NCBI GenBank assembly: GCA_964579305.1
Contig: CAZOGY010000043.1
Location: forward strand, 1 to 25,330
DNA length: 25,330 nt
Source: JBCBWG01 sp964579305
GTDB lineage: Bacteria; Pseudomonadota; Alphaproteobacteria; Rhizobiales; Hyphomicrobiaceae
Direction of reading: 5' to 3'
The number at the start of each line of letters is the position of its first letter. Position 1 is the first letter of the stretch. Positions 8,714-15,905 of this stretch are shown piece by piece. The position numbers and the translations under genes were made by a program. Below the pieces are notes generated by a model, which was given only the letters and a program-made list of their open reading frames with translations, was not told the DNA's origin and searched no databases.

Positions 8714-8745
8714 CGCACCCGGTCCATGTGGCCGGGTGCGTTTTT
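8714..8745 (+). terminator. Rho-independent terminator after the TadG-like gene
   Basis: Perfect 9-bp arms CGCACCCGG (8714-8722) and CCGGGTGCG (8732-8740) enclose a 9-base loop and are followed directly by TTTTT (8741-8745) and more T-rich sequence. It lies 26 bp past the stop of the TadG-like gene. Confidence 0.88.
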
Positions 8746-8898
8746 GCGTTTTTCGGTGTAAACGACGTTCGCGGGCAGCCACGCGGTCGGCGCTTGACTT
8801 GATGGGCGGTTTGAGTGGCTCTGGCGGCCGTCTCGCCTGCGCCATACGGTGCAGCGCCGATCGTTTAAAAAATCCAATTTCGACGTGTTGGGCTTGTC

Positions 8899-9603
8899 AT
8901 GATTTCTGGATTGATCCGAAAGCTTTTCATTGTTGCGGTTTTTGCGCTCGGCGTTTTTTTGGCATTCCGGTTCGGCCTGATCCCGCAGCGGTATTCGCCG
9001 ATCCCGCCGATCGATCTGGCCAAGCCCACGCCGCTGGTTCTTGATTGGCAGTTGGCGATGCTTGCCAAAGATCGCGGATTATGTGCCGGGCTCATCACCC
9101 AAAATGGGATTGAGGCGCGCCCAATTGATAATCGCGTTTTCGATCGGGGGTGCGGTTGGGAGAATGCGGTTTCGATCTTGCGGATTTCTGATGCTCAAGT
9201 CCGCGTTTCAGCGGTCAGTTGTGCGGTGGCCGCCGGACTTGCGCTTTGGATGCGCCATGTCGTCCAGCCAGAGGCTGTGCGTCTTTTCGGGGCGCAAGTT
9301 GTCGAGGTGCGTCAGCTTGGAACGTTCGCGTGCCGAAACGTCCGTGGGTCGCAGTGGTTTCGTAACCGGCGTAGCCAGCATGCGACGGCAAACGCCATCG
9401 ATATTGCGGCGTTCCGCTTGTCCAACGGCGAGATGATTGAAGTCTTGCGTGATTGGCCAACCAAAGGGCCAAAGGCCGAGTTTCTCAGAAATGTTCACCG
9501 GGGTGCTTGCCGCTATTTCCGGGTCACGCTTGGGCCCGATTATAACGCAGCGCATGAAAACCATTTTCATTTCGACCGTGGACCATTCTGGCGGTGCCGG
9601 TGA
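8899..9603 (+). CDS. Extensin-like C-terminal domain protein, membrane-anchored
   Basis: The product (234 residues) belongs to the extensin-like C-terminal family, found in many alphaproteobacteria and resembling the zinc D-Ala-D-Ala carboxypeptidase (M15/VanY) fold. Seen: an N-terminal membrane segment (about 8-26) that anchors or exports the protein, a SQHATANAIDIAAF motif with His161 and Asp168, and a C-terminal AAHENHFHFD motif with His219 and His222/224, the pattern expected for metal binding. Six cysteines (62, 85, 108, 145, 204, 233) suggest disulfides in the periplasm. The enzymatic role is inference; the likely substrate would be peptidoglycan. The ribosome binding site before the ATG at 8899 is weak. 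It stands alone after the TadG terminator. Confidence 0.87.
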   Translation: MISGLIRKLFIVAVFALGVFLAFRFGLIPQRYSPIPPIDLAKPTPLVLDWQLAMLAKDRGLCAGLITQNGIEARPIDNRVFDRGCGWENAVSILRISDAQVRVSAVSCAVAAGLALWMRHVVQPEAVRLFGAQVVEVRQLGTFACRNVRGSQWFRNRRSQHATANAIDIAAFRLSNGEMIEVLRDWPTKGPKAEFLRNVHRGACRYFRVTLGPDYNAAHENHFHFDRGPFWRCR

Positions 9604-9891
9604 TGCTATTGATAGTCACGTATTTGGCCTCGCTTGCGCGTGTGGCGCGGGATCTGCAAATCGGGCATGCAGCGGTTGTGCGTGGTGGCTGAAGGACGTC
9701 GCAGTTGCAGCGCTTGCCGTTACTCGGGCGGTTGCTGCGTTCGCGCGAGTGCCTATCTGATTTCGGCGCAATCGCCCGAACCGAACGCTGCCGCGATGGC
9801 GTGAGAACTATGGATGATGTCCGGTGAACGCAAGCGAACCTGAAATGATCGCAGTCTTAAGGTGCGGCTTTGTTCTGGTTGGGAAACCCAA
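9604..9891. other. Gap between extensin-like and hydrolase genes
   Basis: These 288 bp hold no supported gene. A 29-codon frame begins on the extensin stop (TGATG at 9601-9605) but shows no recognisable domain. A small hairpin (arms TTCGGCG 9762-9768 and CGCCCGAA 9773-9780, one bulged base) lacks a T-run. Confidence 0.4.
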
Positions 9892-11172
9892 ATGACGACG
9901 ATGATCTTCGATAAGTTGATTATGGCTGCCAGGACTTTCCCGTTCACCGTTGCGGACATTCTTGCCACCGCGCGGAGTCGTGCGATGCGTGTTTATCGCC
10001 GGCTTGGGCCCGCGTTGATCACTGGTGGCCTTGCGCTTATTATTCTTGCGTTTTTGTGGGGGGCTGCTGCGGGGCGATATGGTGTTTTTCCATTCAGCGC
10101 CCTGAGTGCGCTTAAAACATGGATTGCGCCTGGCAAGCCGAAGCGGGCTTTAAGCACGCCAGAATCCCTGTTTTTGCCAGAGCAAGCTTATGTCGAAGAT
10201 ACGGATAAGCGGATTGCAGCGGCGCTCGCGAACCCGCAGGATCTGCGCAACCGCATCAAGGCGCGTATCATCTTTGACGACGTGACGGTCAAACCTGTTT
10301 CTGGTTCGGATGGCCCTTTCTTTGAGCGCTTCTTGAAGCGCCATGCGGCCTTGGCTCCGCATGGGTTCTCGGTGACCCGCGCGGACGTTTACGGTCTCGC
10401 TCACTATGGCGTCTTGATCAAGGCGGGGCCGCAGCCGTCAGGTAAACTCCTCGTCTATAATCAAGGACATTGGGGGGCGCCCTTTAAGTTCGACTTTTTT
10501 CACGAAATCGTACGACGCGCGCACCGTGCCGGCATAGATGTGCTGGCGCTCAGCATGTCGCTGAAAGGCTTTAACTTTCAGGATGAGACAAGCTTTCCGA
10601 CGCGGTATGGCCCAGGGCAATTCAAGAAAATTGATCACCATGATTATTTTTACACGTTCTTTGACAAAAACCATCCGGAACGGAGTGGGATTGGATTGCT
10701 TGCCTCAGGCAATTATTGGGTTGTGCGCGACGCCATCGACACGCACGGGTACGGTTCAGTTGCGATGGTCGGAATTTCGGGCGGTGGTTGGTATACAACT
10801 ATCCTGCCGGCCATCGTGCCTGAGATTAAGATCTCGGCGTCGTTTGCTGGCACGGCACCAATTGCCTTACGCGGACGCCGCCGCGATTTCCTGGATTATG
10901 AGCACGTGATGGACCCGTTTTGGCATGCGTTCCGGTATTGGGACTTCTACGCACTTGCCACGCTGGACGGTGCCGGCGCGCCGGGCCGCACACATTTGCA
11001 GATCTATATTGAAGATGATTTTTGTTGTCTGGACGGCGGGACGGCGCGGGTCATTCAGAGAGTTTACGGTCAAACGCGTCGTATCCCGGGCATGGAATTT
11101 GTCATTGTGCCCGGCGATCGCCATGCGATTGATCCAGATATTGTGTCGGAGCGGGTGCTGTCGAAAATGTAG
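9892..11172 (+). CDS. Membrane-anchored alpha/beta hydrolase-fold protein, unknown substrate
   Basis: The product (426 residues from the ATG at 9892) has one N-terminal membrane helix (about 42-60) and a large domain that looks like an alpha/beta hydrolase. The nucleophile elbow is GISGGG (294-299, Ser296), a candidate acid is Asp375/376 or Asp381 in EDDFCCLDGG, and a candidate base is His411 in PGDRHAID. That order (Ser, acid, His) fits the fold. I do not recognise a closer family; a lipid, ester or polysaccharide substrate would be a guess. The start is uncertain: GGGA lies 7 bases before 9892, while an upstream GTG at 9862 and an ATG at 9901 are in frame. The gene is clearly AT-richer than its surroundings (18 of 60 bases G or C at 10621-10680), which hints at horizontal transfer or different selection. 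Confidence 0.75.
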   Translation: MTTMIFDKLIMAARTFPFTVADILATARSRAMRVYRRLGPALITGGLALIILAFLWGAAAGRYGVFPFSALSALKTWIAPGKPKRALSTPESLFLPEQAYVEDTDKRIAAALANPQDLRNRIKARIIFDDVTVKPVSGSDGPFFERFLKRHAALAPHGFSVTRADVYGLAHYGVLIKAGPQPSGKLLVYNQGHWGAPFKFDFFHEIVRRAHRAGIDVLALSMSLKGFNFQDETSFPTRYGPGQFKKIDHHDYFYTFFDKNHPERSGIGLLASGNYWVVRDAIDTHGYGSVAMVGISGGGWYTTILPAIVPEIKISASFAGTAPIALRGRRRDFLDYEHVMDPFWHAFRYWDFYALATLDGAGAPGRTHLQIYIEDDFCCLDGGTARVIQRVYGQTRRIPGMEFVIVPGDRHAIDPDIVSERVLSKM

Positions 11173-11245
11173 CTGCCAATGCGGCGCCGCGCGCGAAATA
11201 TCAATAAATAAATTTAGGCGTAGGATAGGAAAAAGTTGCGAGGGC

Positions 11246-11278
11246 TAAAGCGTGTCGCATGAAATGCGCCTCGCTTTA
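11246..11278. repeat. Stem-loop I, with a related inverted copy at 11401-11415
   Basis: TAAAGCG-tgt-CGCAT-gaa-ATGCG-cct-CGCTTTA reads as two stacked stems (7 and 5 bp) around a 3-base loop. Its left side TAAAGCGTGTCGCAT is found again, inverted with two mismatches in 15, at 11401-11415. Confidence 0.6.
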
Positions 11279-11312
11279 TCTCTGTTGTGCTCACGGACCC
11301 TTTTCCCTCCGC

Positions 11313-11370
11313 GCGGGCGGGCCGTTTTCGTGTCGATGTTTCGAACACGAACATCGACGGCCCAGCCCGC
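11313..11370. repeat. Stem-loop II
   Basis: GCGGGC and GGGCC (11313-11323) pair with GGCCC and GCCCGC (11359-11370, one bulged base). After an 8-base bulge, GTCGATGTT (11332-11340) pairs with AACATCGAC (11350-11358) around a 9-base loop. About 20 base pairs in total. Confidence 0.6.
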
Positions 11371-11416
11371 TTTGCGGCCTTGGGGCGTCAAATCGATTGG
11401 ATGCGACATGCATTAA

Positions 11417-11485
11417 TGTTCCGTTTCAGACATTTGGCACCAGCTGACTGTGGGTCCAGAGCGAATGTCTGAAACTTAAGGAACA
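11417..11485. repeat. Stem-loop III
   Basis: GTTTCAGACATT (11423-11434) is perfectly complementary to AATGTCTGAAAC (11464-11475). Flanking TGTTCC (11417-11422) pairs with GGAACA (11480-11485) across a TTAA bulge, giving 18 base pairs around a 29-base loop. Confidence 0.65.
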
Positions 11486-11521
11486 CGAGCTAATCTTTGT
11501 TTCGAGTGTTGTGTTGCTTTT

Positions 11522-11576
11522 GTCATTTGCGTTTGCTGCGCCGCGCAAGCCGCAACGGCGCGCAAACGGAAATGAC
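11522..11576. repeat. Stem-loop IV
   Basis: Three stacked helices: GTCATTT (11522-11528) with AAATGAC (11570-11576), CGTTTGC (11530-11536) with GCAAACG (11562-11568), and GCGCCG (11538-11543) with CGGCGC (11556-11561). That is 20 base pairs with one mismatch and one bulge around a 12-base loop. Confidence 0.7.
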
Positions 11577-11621
11577 CCAACACTCGTCCTCGCAACTTTT
11601 TCAAGTTGCGCAATGTGTTGG
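11577..11621 (-). terminator. Possible 3' hairpin of the L,D-transpeptidase transcript
   Basis: CCAACAC (11577-11583) pairs with GTGTTGG (11615-11621), and inside it CGCAACTT (11591-11598) pairs with AAGTTGCG (11603-11610) around a 4-base loop. It lies 11 bases past the L,D-transpeptidase stop on its coding strand. No T-run follows, so termination is a guess; it shares bases with the right end of the repeat element. Confidence 0.4.
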
Positions 11622-11632
11622 TCGTGCTTGCT

Positions 11633-12358
11633 TCACCACCAGGCCAAGAATGGCGTGCTGACCGTGCCGGTATAAGCTTTGAGCACTTTTACCTTCGTCC
11701 CGATTTTGACGTGTTGGGCCAAGTGCAGAACGTGTTTGTTGAGCATCCGGAAGCAGCCAGACGACGAAGCGCGGCCGATGGAGCGCTCGGAGTTGGTGCC
11801 GTGAATGCGGTAAATCGACGAGCCGAGGTAGAGGGCTTTGGCGCCAAGCGGATTGCGAATGCCGCCTTTCATGACTCGTGGCAAGTATGGCTCACGGCGG
11901 CGCATTTCCGGCGGTGGCGTCCAGGTCGGCCATTCCTTGATGCGGCTGATGCGTTCGGTGCCGGTCCAGCGGAAGCCATCGCGTCCCACCGAGATCGGGT
12001 ACATGTAAGCAAGACCGTTATTGCCGACCAGGAACAGGCGACGACCAGCGGTGTCGATGATGATCGTGCCTTTATCTTCCTTCGTCGAAAGCTGCACGAC
12101 CTCGGGCTTTTCAGGATCAATATCGGGCTTGCCGCCGCCTTCCATGACGGCTGGGTATGGCTTGCGCGGATATTTCTTGCGCGCCTTCTTGCGCTGTTCT
12201 TCCAAGCGTTGTTGGCGCGCTTGCACGTCGCTTTGGAACACCGGGCTGCCGCCGCTCCAGCTTGCAACTTGGGCGTTGGCGTTGGTGGTCGGCATCAAAG
12301 TGCCGGTTGCGGCGACTGCCGTGATCAGCGCCGCTGCTGCGGCATGGCGGAATGTCAT
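11633..12358 (-). CDS. L,D-transpeptidase (YkuD/ErfK family), exported
   Basis: L,D-transpeptidases form 3-3 cross-links in peptidoglycan or attach proteins to it in the periplasm. The 241-residue product has a signal peptide (1-29, basic start, Ala-rich core, likely cut after ANA before Gln30), a charged Arg/Lys/Glu-rich linker (about 45-70), and a YkuD domain (about 95-230). The catalytic signature runs from His186 in HGTNSERSIG to SSSGCFRM with the nucleophile Cys202, and all key residues are present. The start at 12358 has AGGGG 8 bases upstream; a frame opening at 12433 would bury the signal peptide. It converges with the hydrolase gene across the repeat element. Which cross-link it makes cannot be told. 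Confidence 0.94.
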   Translation of the reverse strand: MTFRHAAAAALITAVAATGTLMPTTNANAQVASWSGGSPVFQSDVQARQQRLEEQRKKARKKYPRKPYPAVMEGGGKPDIDPEKPEVVQLSTKEDKGTIIIDTAGRRLFLVGNNGLAYMYPISVGRDGFRWTGTERISRIKEWPTWTPPPEMRRREPYLPRVMKGGIRNPLGAKALYLGSSIYRIHGTNSERSIGRASSSGCFRMLNKHVLHLAQHVKIGTKVKVLKAYTGTVSTPFLAWW

Positions 12359-12575
12359 GTCGTCTACCCCTGCGAAGCTGACGTCTTGGAGATTAGTTTT
12401 CCACAGATCTGCGCGCTTGGCAGCATTCTGCAAGATCGTGGACGTTGTAGGCAGTCAGAAACCACAACCGTGTTGTGTGGAGGGCACGCTGTGTCCGGTG
12501 TGTTGCCCGCCGCGTCACGCAGTTCGTTCTCGGCGCCGCAGCTATGGTTTGCGCTTTTGTCTTGGACAAACAACG
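12359..12575. other. Upstream region of the L,D-transpeptidase gene
   Basis: The L,D-transpeptidase promoter is expected here, between its start and the acs hairpin. I see no convincing gene in either strand and no clear promoter boxes. Confidence 0.35.
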
Positions 12576-12613
12576 CGCAACGGCCGGAGCGGTTGCCCCG
12601 GCCGTTGCGTTTT
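12576..12613. terminator. Strong hairpin downstream of acs, probable terminator
   Basis: Perfect 12-bp arms CGCAACGGCCGG (12576-12587) and CCGGCCGTTGCG (12598-12609) enclose a 10-base loop. On the + strand TTTT follows; on the acs coding (-) strand the run is only a weak TTGTTTGT. It lies 36 bp past the acs stop, so ending acs transcription is the likely role. Confidence 0.65.
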
Positions 12614-12649
12614 GTTCGATTGGGGCCATCTCAACGGCGCTCTGTTGCG

Positions 12650-14608
12650 TCAGTCGTGACGGTTTTGGCGATGGGCAATGAGGTCTTCGACAACAAGTGG
12701 TTCTGCCAGCGTTGACGTATCGCCAAGGTTTGCGAAATCGTCCTCGGCGATCTTGCGCAGGATGCGGCGCATGATCTTGCCCGACCGGGTCTTTGGCAGC
12801 CCTGGCGCGAACTGAATGAGGTCTGGCGACGCGATCGGGCCGATTTCCTGGCGCACCCAGTTGCGCAGCTCTTTCTTTAAGTCTTCGCTCGGCTCTTCGC
12901 CGGCCATCAGCGTCACGTAGCAGTAGATGCCTTGGCCCTTTACGTCGTGGGGATAGCCGACCACGGCGGCCTCAGAGACCTTTGCGTGGGCAACAAGCGC
13001 GCTTTCCACCTCCGCGGTGCCCATGCGGTGGCCTGAGACGTTGATCACGTCATCAACGCGGCCGGTGATCCAGTAGTAGCCATCTTCGTCGCGGCGGCAG
13101 CCGTCGCCGGTGAAATACATGCCAGGGTAGGTGGCAAAGTACGTCATCTTAAAGCGTTCATGGTCGCCGTAGACGGTGCGCATCTGTCCCGGCCAACTGT
13201 CGAGAATGACCAGGTTACCATTCGTGGCACCCTCAAGAATCTGGCCTTTGTCATCGACGAGCGCCGGTTTGATACCGAAAAACGGACGCGTGGCAGAGCC
13301 GGCCTTCAGCGGCGTTGCGCCAGGCAGTGGCGTGATCATGATGCCGCCGGTTTCGGTTTGCCACCACGTATCGACAATCGGGCAGCGGCCGTCGCCGACG
13401 ACGTTATGGTACCATTCCCAGGCTTCGGGATTGATCGGTTCGCCGACCGAGCCAAGCAAGCGCAACGAGGAGCGATCCGTACGTTTCACGAAGTCGTCGC
13501 CATTGCCCATCAGCGCGCGGATGGCCGTGGGCGCCGTGTAGAAGATGTTCACGTCCCATTTGTCGACAACATGCCAGAAGCGGGACGGCGTGGGGTAGTT
13601 CGGCACGCCTTCAAACATCAGGGTTGTCGCGCCGTTGGCCAGCGGACCGTACACGATATAGCTGTGGCCCGTGACCCAGCCGACATCTGCCGTGCACCAG
13701 TAGATGTCGCCGTCGTGATAGTCGAACACGTACTGATGCGTCATGGCAGCGTACATGAGATAGCCGCCAGACGTGTGCAGCACGCCTTTCGGTTTGCCGG
13801 TGGAGCCGGACGTATAGAGGATAAAGAGCGGGTCTTCCGCGCTCATCTCTTCGACCGGGCAGTCCGGTGCGACTTTGACAAGCTCTTCATGCAACCAGAC
13901 ATCGCGCTCGGGAAACCAGTCGACGTCCGATCCGGTATGCCGCACGACAAGCACTTTGACGTCGGTGAGATTGCCATGGGCCAATGCCGCGTCAGTGTTG
14001 GCTTTCAAAGGCACTTGGCGTCCGCCGCGCAAACCTTCGTCTGACGTGATGACAAGCTTGGAGCCGGCGTCTTCGATGCGGTTGAGAAGGCTATCGGGTG
14101 AGAACCCGGCAAACACGATGGAGTGGATGGCGCCGATGCGCGCGCAGGCCAACATCGCATAGGCGGCTTCCGGGATCATGGGCAGGTAGATCGTGACCCG
14201 ATCACCCTTCTTCACGCCCTGCGCCTTGAGGACGTTTGCGAACTTTTGAACGCGCTCATGGAGCTGGCGATAGGTGATGGTCTGATCGTTGGTGGGGTCG
14301 TCACCTTCCCAGATGATCGCGACCTTGTCGCCGCGCTCGGCCACGTGGCGATCGACGCAATTGTAGCAAACGTTGAGCGTTCCGTCTTCGTACCATTTGA
14401 TCGAGACGTCGCTGCCGTCCTGCGGCGAGCCGTACGATGTGTTCTTGACCTTGGTGTAGGGCCGGATCCACGTGAGACGCTGACCCATCTCGCCCCAGAA
14501 GCCCTCCGGGTCAGCGATGCTGCGATCATACATCTCGCGATATTTGGCGTCGTCGACCCAAGCCCGCGCAGCCCATTCGGCCGGCACAGGATAAACGGTC
14601 TCGCTCAT
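12650..14608 (-). CDS. acs: Acetyl-coenzyme A synthetase (AMP-forming)
   Basis: Acs activates acetate to acetyl-CoA through an acetyl-AMP intermediate. The 652-residue product has exactly the family length. Seen: the phosphate-binding loop YTSGSTGKPKG (265-275), the adenylate motif WWQTETGG (415-422), the hinge region TGRVDDVINVSGHRMG (515-530) and the C-terminal PKTRSGKIMRR, where Lys611 is the conserved catalytic lysine whose acetylation switches the enzyme off in other bacteria. The chosen start (14608) has GAGGA 9 bases ahead; a frame opening at 14668 adds 20 unlikely residues. No acetyltransferase, deacetylase or acetate permease gene is adjacent, so acs appears to be a single-gene unit. 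Confidence 0.97.
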   Translation of the reverse strand: MSETVYPVPAEWAARAWVDDAKYREMYDRSIADPEGFWGEMGQRLTWIRPYTKVKNTSYGSPQDGSDVSIKWYEDGTLNVCYNCVDRHVAERGDKVAIIWEGDDPTNDQTITYRQLHERVQKFANVLKAQGVKKGDRVTIYLPMIPEAAYAMLACARIGAIHSIVFAGFSPDSLLNRIEDAGSKLVITSDEGLRGGRQVPLKANTDAALAHGNLTDVKVLVVRHTGSDVDWFPERDVWLHEELVKVAPDCPVEEMSAEDPLFILYTSGSTGKPKGVLHTSGGYLMYAAMTHQYVFDYHDGDIYWCTADVGWVTGHSYIVYGPLANGATTLMFEGVPNYPTPSRFWHVVDKWDVNIFYTAPTAIRALMGNGDDFVKRTDRSSLRLLGSVGEPINPEAWEWYHNVVGDGRCPIVDTWWQTETGGIMITPLPGATPLKAGSATRPFFGIKPALVDDKGQILEGATNGNLVILDSWPGQMRTVYGDHERFKMTYFATYPGMYFTGDGCRRDEDGYYWITGRVDDVINVSGHRMGTAEVESALVAHAKVSEAAVVGYPHDVKGQGIYCYVTLMAGEEPSEDLKKELRNWVRQEIGPIASPDLIQFAPGLPKTRSGKIMRRILRKIAEDDFANLGDTSTLAEPLVVEDLIAHRQNRHD

Positions 14609-14820
14609 TGGCCCGTTTCCTCGTGTAATGCCTCTTTGCGCGGCATTATGAGTTCGGGCGGGAGGCACGCAACCGGACCGTTGGTCGAAAGATGGTGCGC
14701 TGGGTTGACGCTCGCGGTGTCAGGCGACGTTGTCAGTCGTTCGCGATTGGCATCAGCGCCTCTGGCACAATCCTCAGGCGGCGCGCTTTTTTGCGTGATC
14801 ATCGCGCGCGGCGGCGGGCG

Positions 14821-15189
14821 TTAGACCGTGAGGCTTGGCTCCGCGATGATCCAGCCGTTGCCGTCAGGATCGGCGAACGTTGTGAACCGGCCCCAGCTTG
14901 CTTGCTTGATCTCGCTCAGCGGCAACCCGCGTGGTGCCAGGCGCTCGACCATTTTGTCGACGTCCAGTGTTTGCAGCATGAGACCTTGTGCCGCGCCGGC
15001 CGGCATGCGGTCGGAAGCCTGAACGAGGCTGATCCGGCACATGCCTGCTGGTGGCCGCATCAGGACATACGCGAACGGCGTGCCTTGGTCGCCTTCGTGC
15101 TCGACCGAAAAGCCAACAACGTCATGATAGAAAGCGCGGGCGCGCGCTTGATCGGTTACCGGAACGGAAACGATCGACAGTTGCATCAT
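14821..15189 (-). CDS. VOC superfamily (glyoxalase/bleomycin resistance fold) protein
   Basis: The 122-residue product has the two beta-alpha-beta-beta-beta modules of the vicinal oxygen chelate fold. The first starts MQLSIVSVPVTDQARARAFY (2-21) and ends near RISLVQA; the second ends FADPDGNGWIIAEP (105-118), a classic VOC ending with a candidate metal ligand Glu117. Members include glyoxalases, dioxygenases and drug-binding proteins; substrate and metal cannot be read here. The start at 15189 has GGAG 9 bases upstream, better than the adjacent second ATG. It precedes acs on the same strand with a 212-bp gap, so co-transcription is possible but not shown. Confidence 0.88.
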   Translation of the reverse strand: MMQLSIVSVPVTDQARARAFYHDVVGFSVEHEGDQGTPFAYVLMRPPAGMCRISLVQASDRMPAGAAQGLMLQTLDVDKMVERLAPRGLPLSEIKQASWGRFTTFADPDGNGWIIAEPSLTV

Positions 15190-15417
15190 GGGCGGGGGCT
15201 CCAGTCAGGCGTTGGTATCTGGATCGGCTGATACACGATCACGTTGGCGTTGTCGCGAGTGGCGCCTTTGCATTGTGCATCGCTGGCTGTGTGATCACGG
15301 TTTGAAGGATCGATCCGTTTTCGGGTCGCCGGACGCGCCAAACGTAGCGAAGTTCAATCCGCGATCGATGCGCAATCGATGCGCGAATCATAAGGGCGCA
15401 ATCGGATGGAGGACACG
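15190..15417. promoter_or_regulatory. Divergent region between VOC and DUF1203 genes, with a tandem repeat
   Basis: Both promoters should lie here. ATCGATGCGC occurs twice in tandem (15364-15373 and 15375-15384), spaced 11 bp, about one helical turn. A palindrome GTGATCAC sits at 15291-15298. Either could be an operator; no -35/-10 pair is obvious. Confidence 0.4.
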
Positions 15418-15885
15418 GTGGCCGTCAAGTTTGTGGCACTTGAAACGGCGATCGCCAGGGCTTTGCAAGGCGGTGCGCTTGATGCCTACGGTCTCGCGCC
15501 AGAGCGGCATGTTGCCGACGTGCCGGGTCTGCCATGCCGCCACTGCCTCGATTTCATCGCAAGCGGTGATGCCTACCTGCTGCTGGCCTATCGGCCTTTT
15601 GACAGTCTGCAGCCCTATGCGGAGGCCGGTCCAATCTTTTTGCACGCGGGCGAATGCCAGCGCGGTGGGGACAGCGATGCGCTCCCAGCGTTTTTTGATT
15701 CTGAAGCCTACATCGTGCGCGGCTATCATGCCAACGAACGTATCGTGGCGGGCACGGGCCAAGTCATTCCCACTGGTGAAATCGCAACTTACGCCGCAGA
15801 TCTTCTGACGCGATCTGACGTCGCTTTTGCGCACGTACGGTCTGCCTCCAATAATTGTTTTCATTGCCGGATCGAACGGGCTTGA
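15418..15885 (+). CDS. DUF1203 family protein
   Basis: The 155-residue product matches the DUF1203 family, whose function is unknown to me. Seen: PCRHCL (39-44), a two-cysteine and histidine motif that could bind metal, LLLAYRPFDS (54-63), PYAEAGPIFLHAGEC (67-81), a YIVRGYHANERIV segment (98-110) and the closing FAHVRSASNNCFHCRIERA (137-155) with two more cysteines. It is predicted cytoplasmic, without signal or membrane segment. I prefer the GTG at 15418, which has GGAGG 5 bases ahead and begins where the family usually begins. An in-frame ATG at 15406 with a weaker AAGGG would add four residues. It ends 20 bp from the convergent methyltransferase gene. Confidence 0.85.
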   Translation: MAVKFVALETAIARALQGGALDAYGLAPERHVADVPGLPCRHCLDFIASGDAYLLLAYRPFDSLQPYAEAGPIFLHAGECQRGGDSDALPAFFDSEAYIVRGYHANERIVAGTGQVIPTGEIATYAADLLTRSDVAFAHVRSASNNCFHCRIERA

Positions 15886-15905
15886 AAGCAAGAGATTTTG
15901 GGTCA

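Larger units (their letters stand above)
11229..11602. repeat. 374-bp hairpin-rich non-coding element with 15-bp inverted ends
   Basis: The gap between the convergent hydrolase and L,D-transpeptidase genes (11173-11632) has no credible gene but is dense with inverted repeats. The outer ends GAAAAAGTTGCGAGG (11229-11243) and CCTCGCAACTTTTTC (11588-11602) are perfect 15-bp inverted copies. Inside are a stem at 11246-11278, a second at 11313-11370, a third at 11417-11485 and a fourth at 11522-11576. The layout is compatible with a MITE-like or REP/BIME-like repeat, or a structured RNA. I see no target-site duplication and no transposase. The remaining 11173-11228 is AT-rich and featureless. Confidence 0.6.

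Noticed and set aside
9603..9692. 29-codon frame MLLIVTYLASL... starting on the extensin stop (TGATG)
   Set aside because: Too short, no ribosome binding site of its own, no domain; the overlap can be chance.
11606..12715. 369-codon rightward frame
   Set aside because: Antisense to the L,D-transpeptidase gene, which has a signal peptide and intact catalytic motif.
13160..14044. 294-codon rightward frame
   Set aside because: Antisense to acs, whose coding strand is certain.
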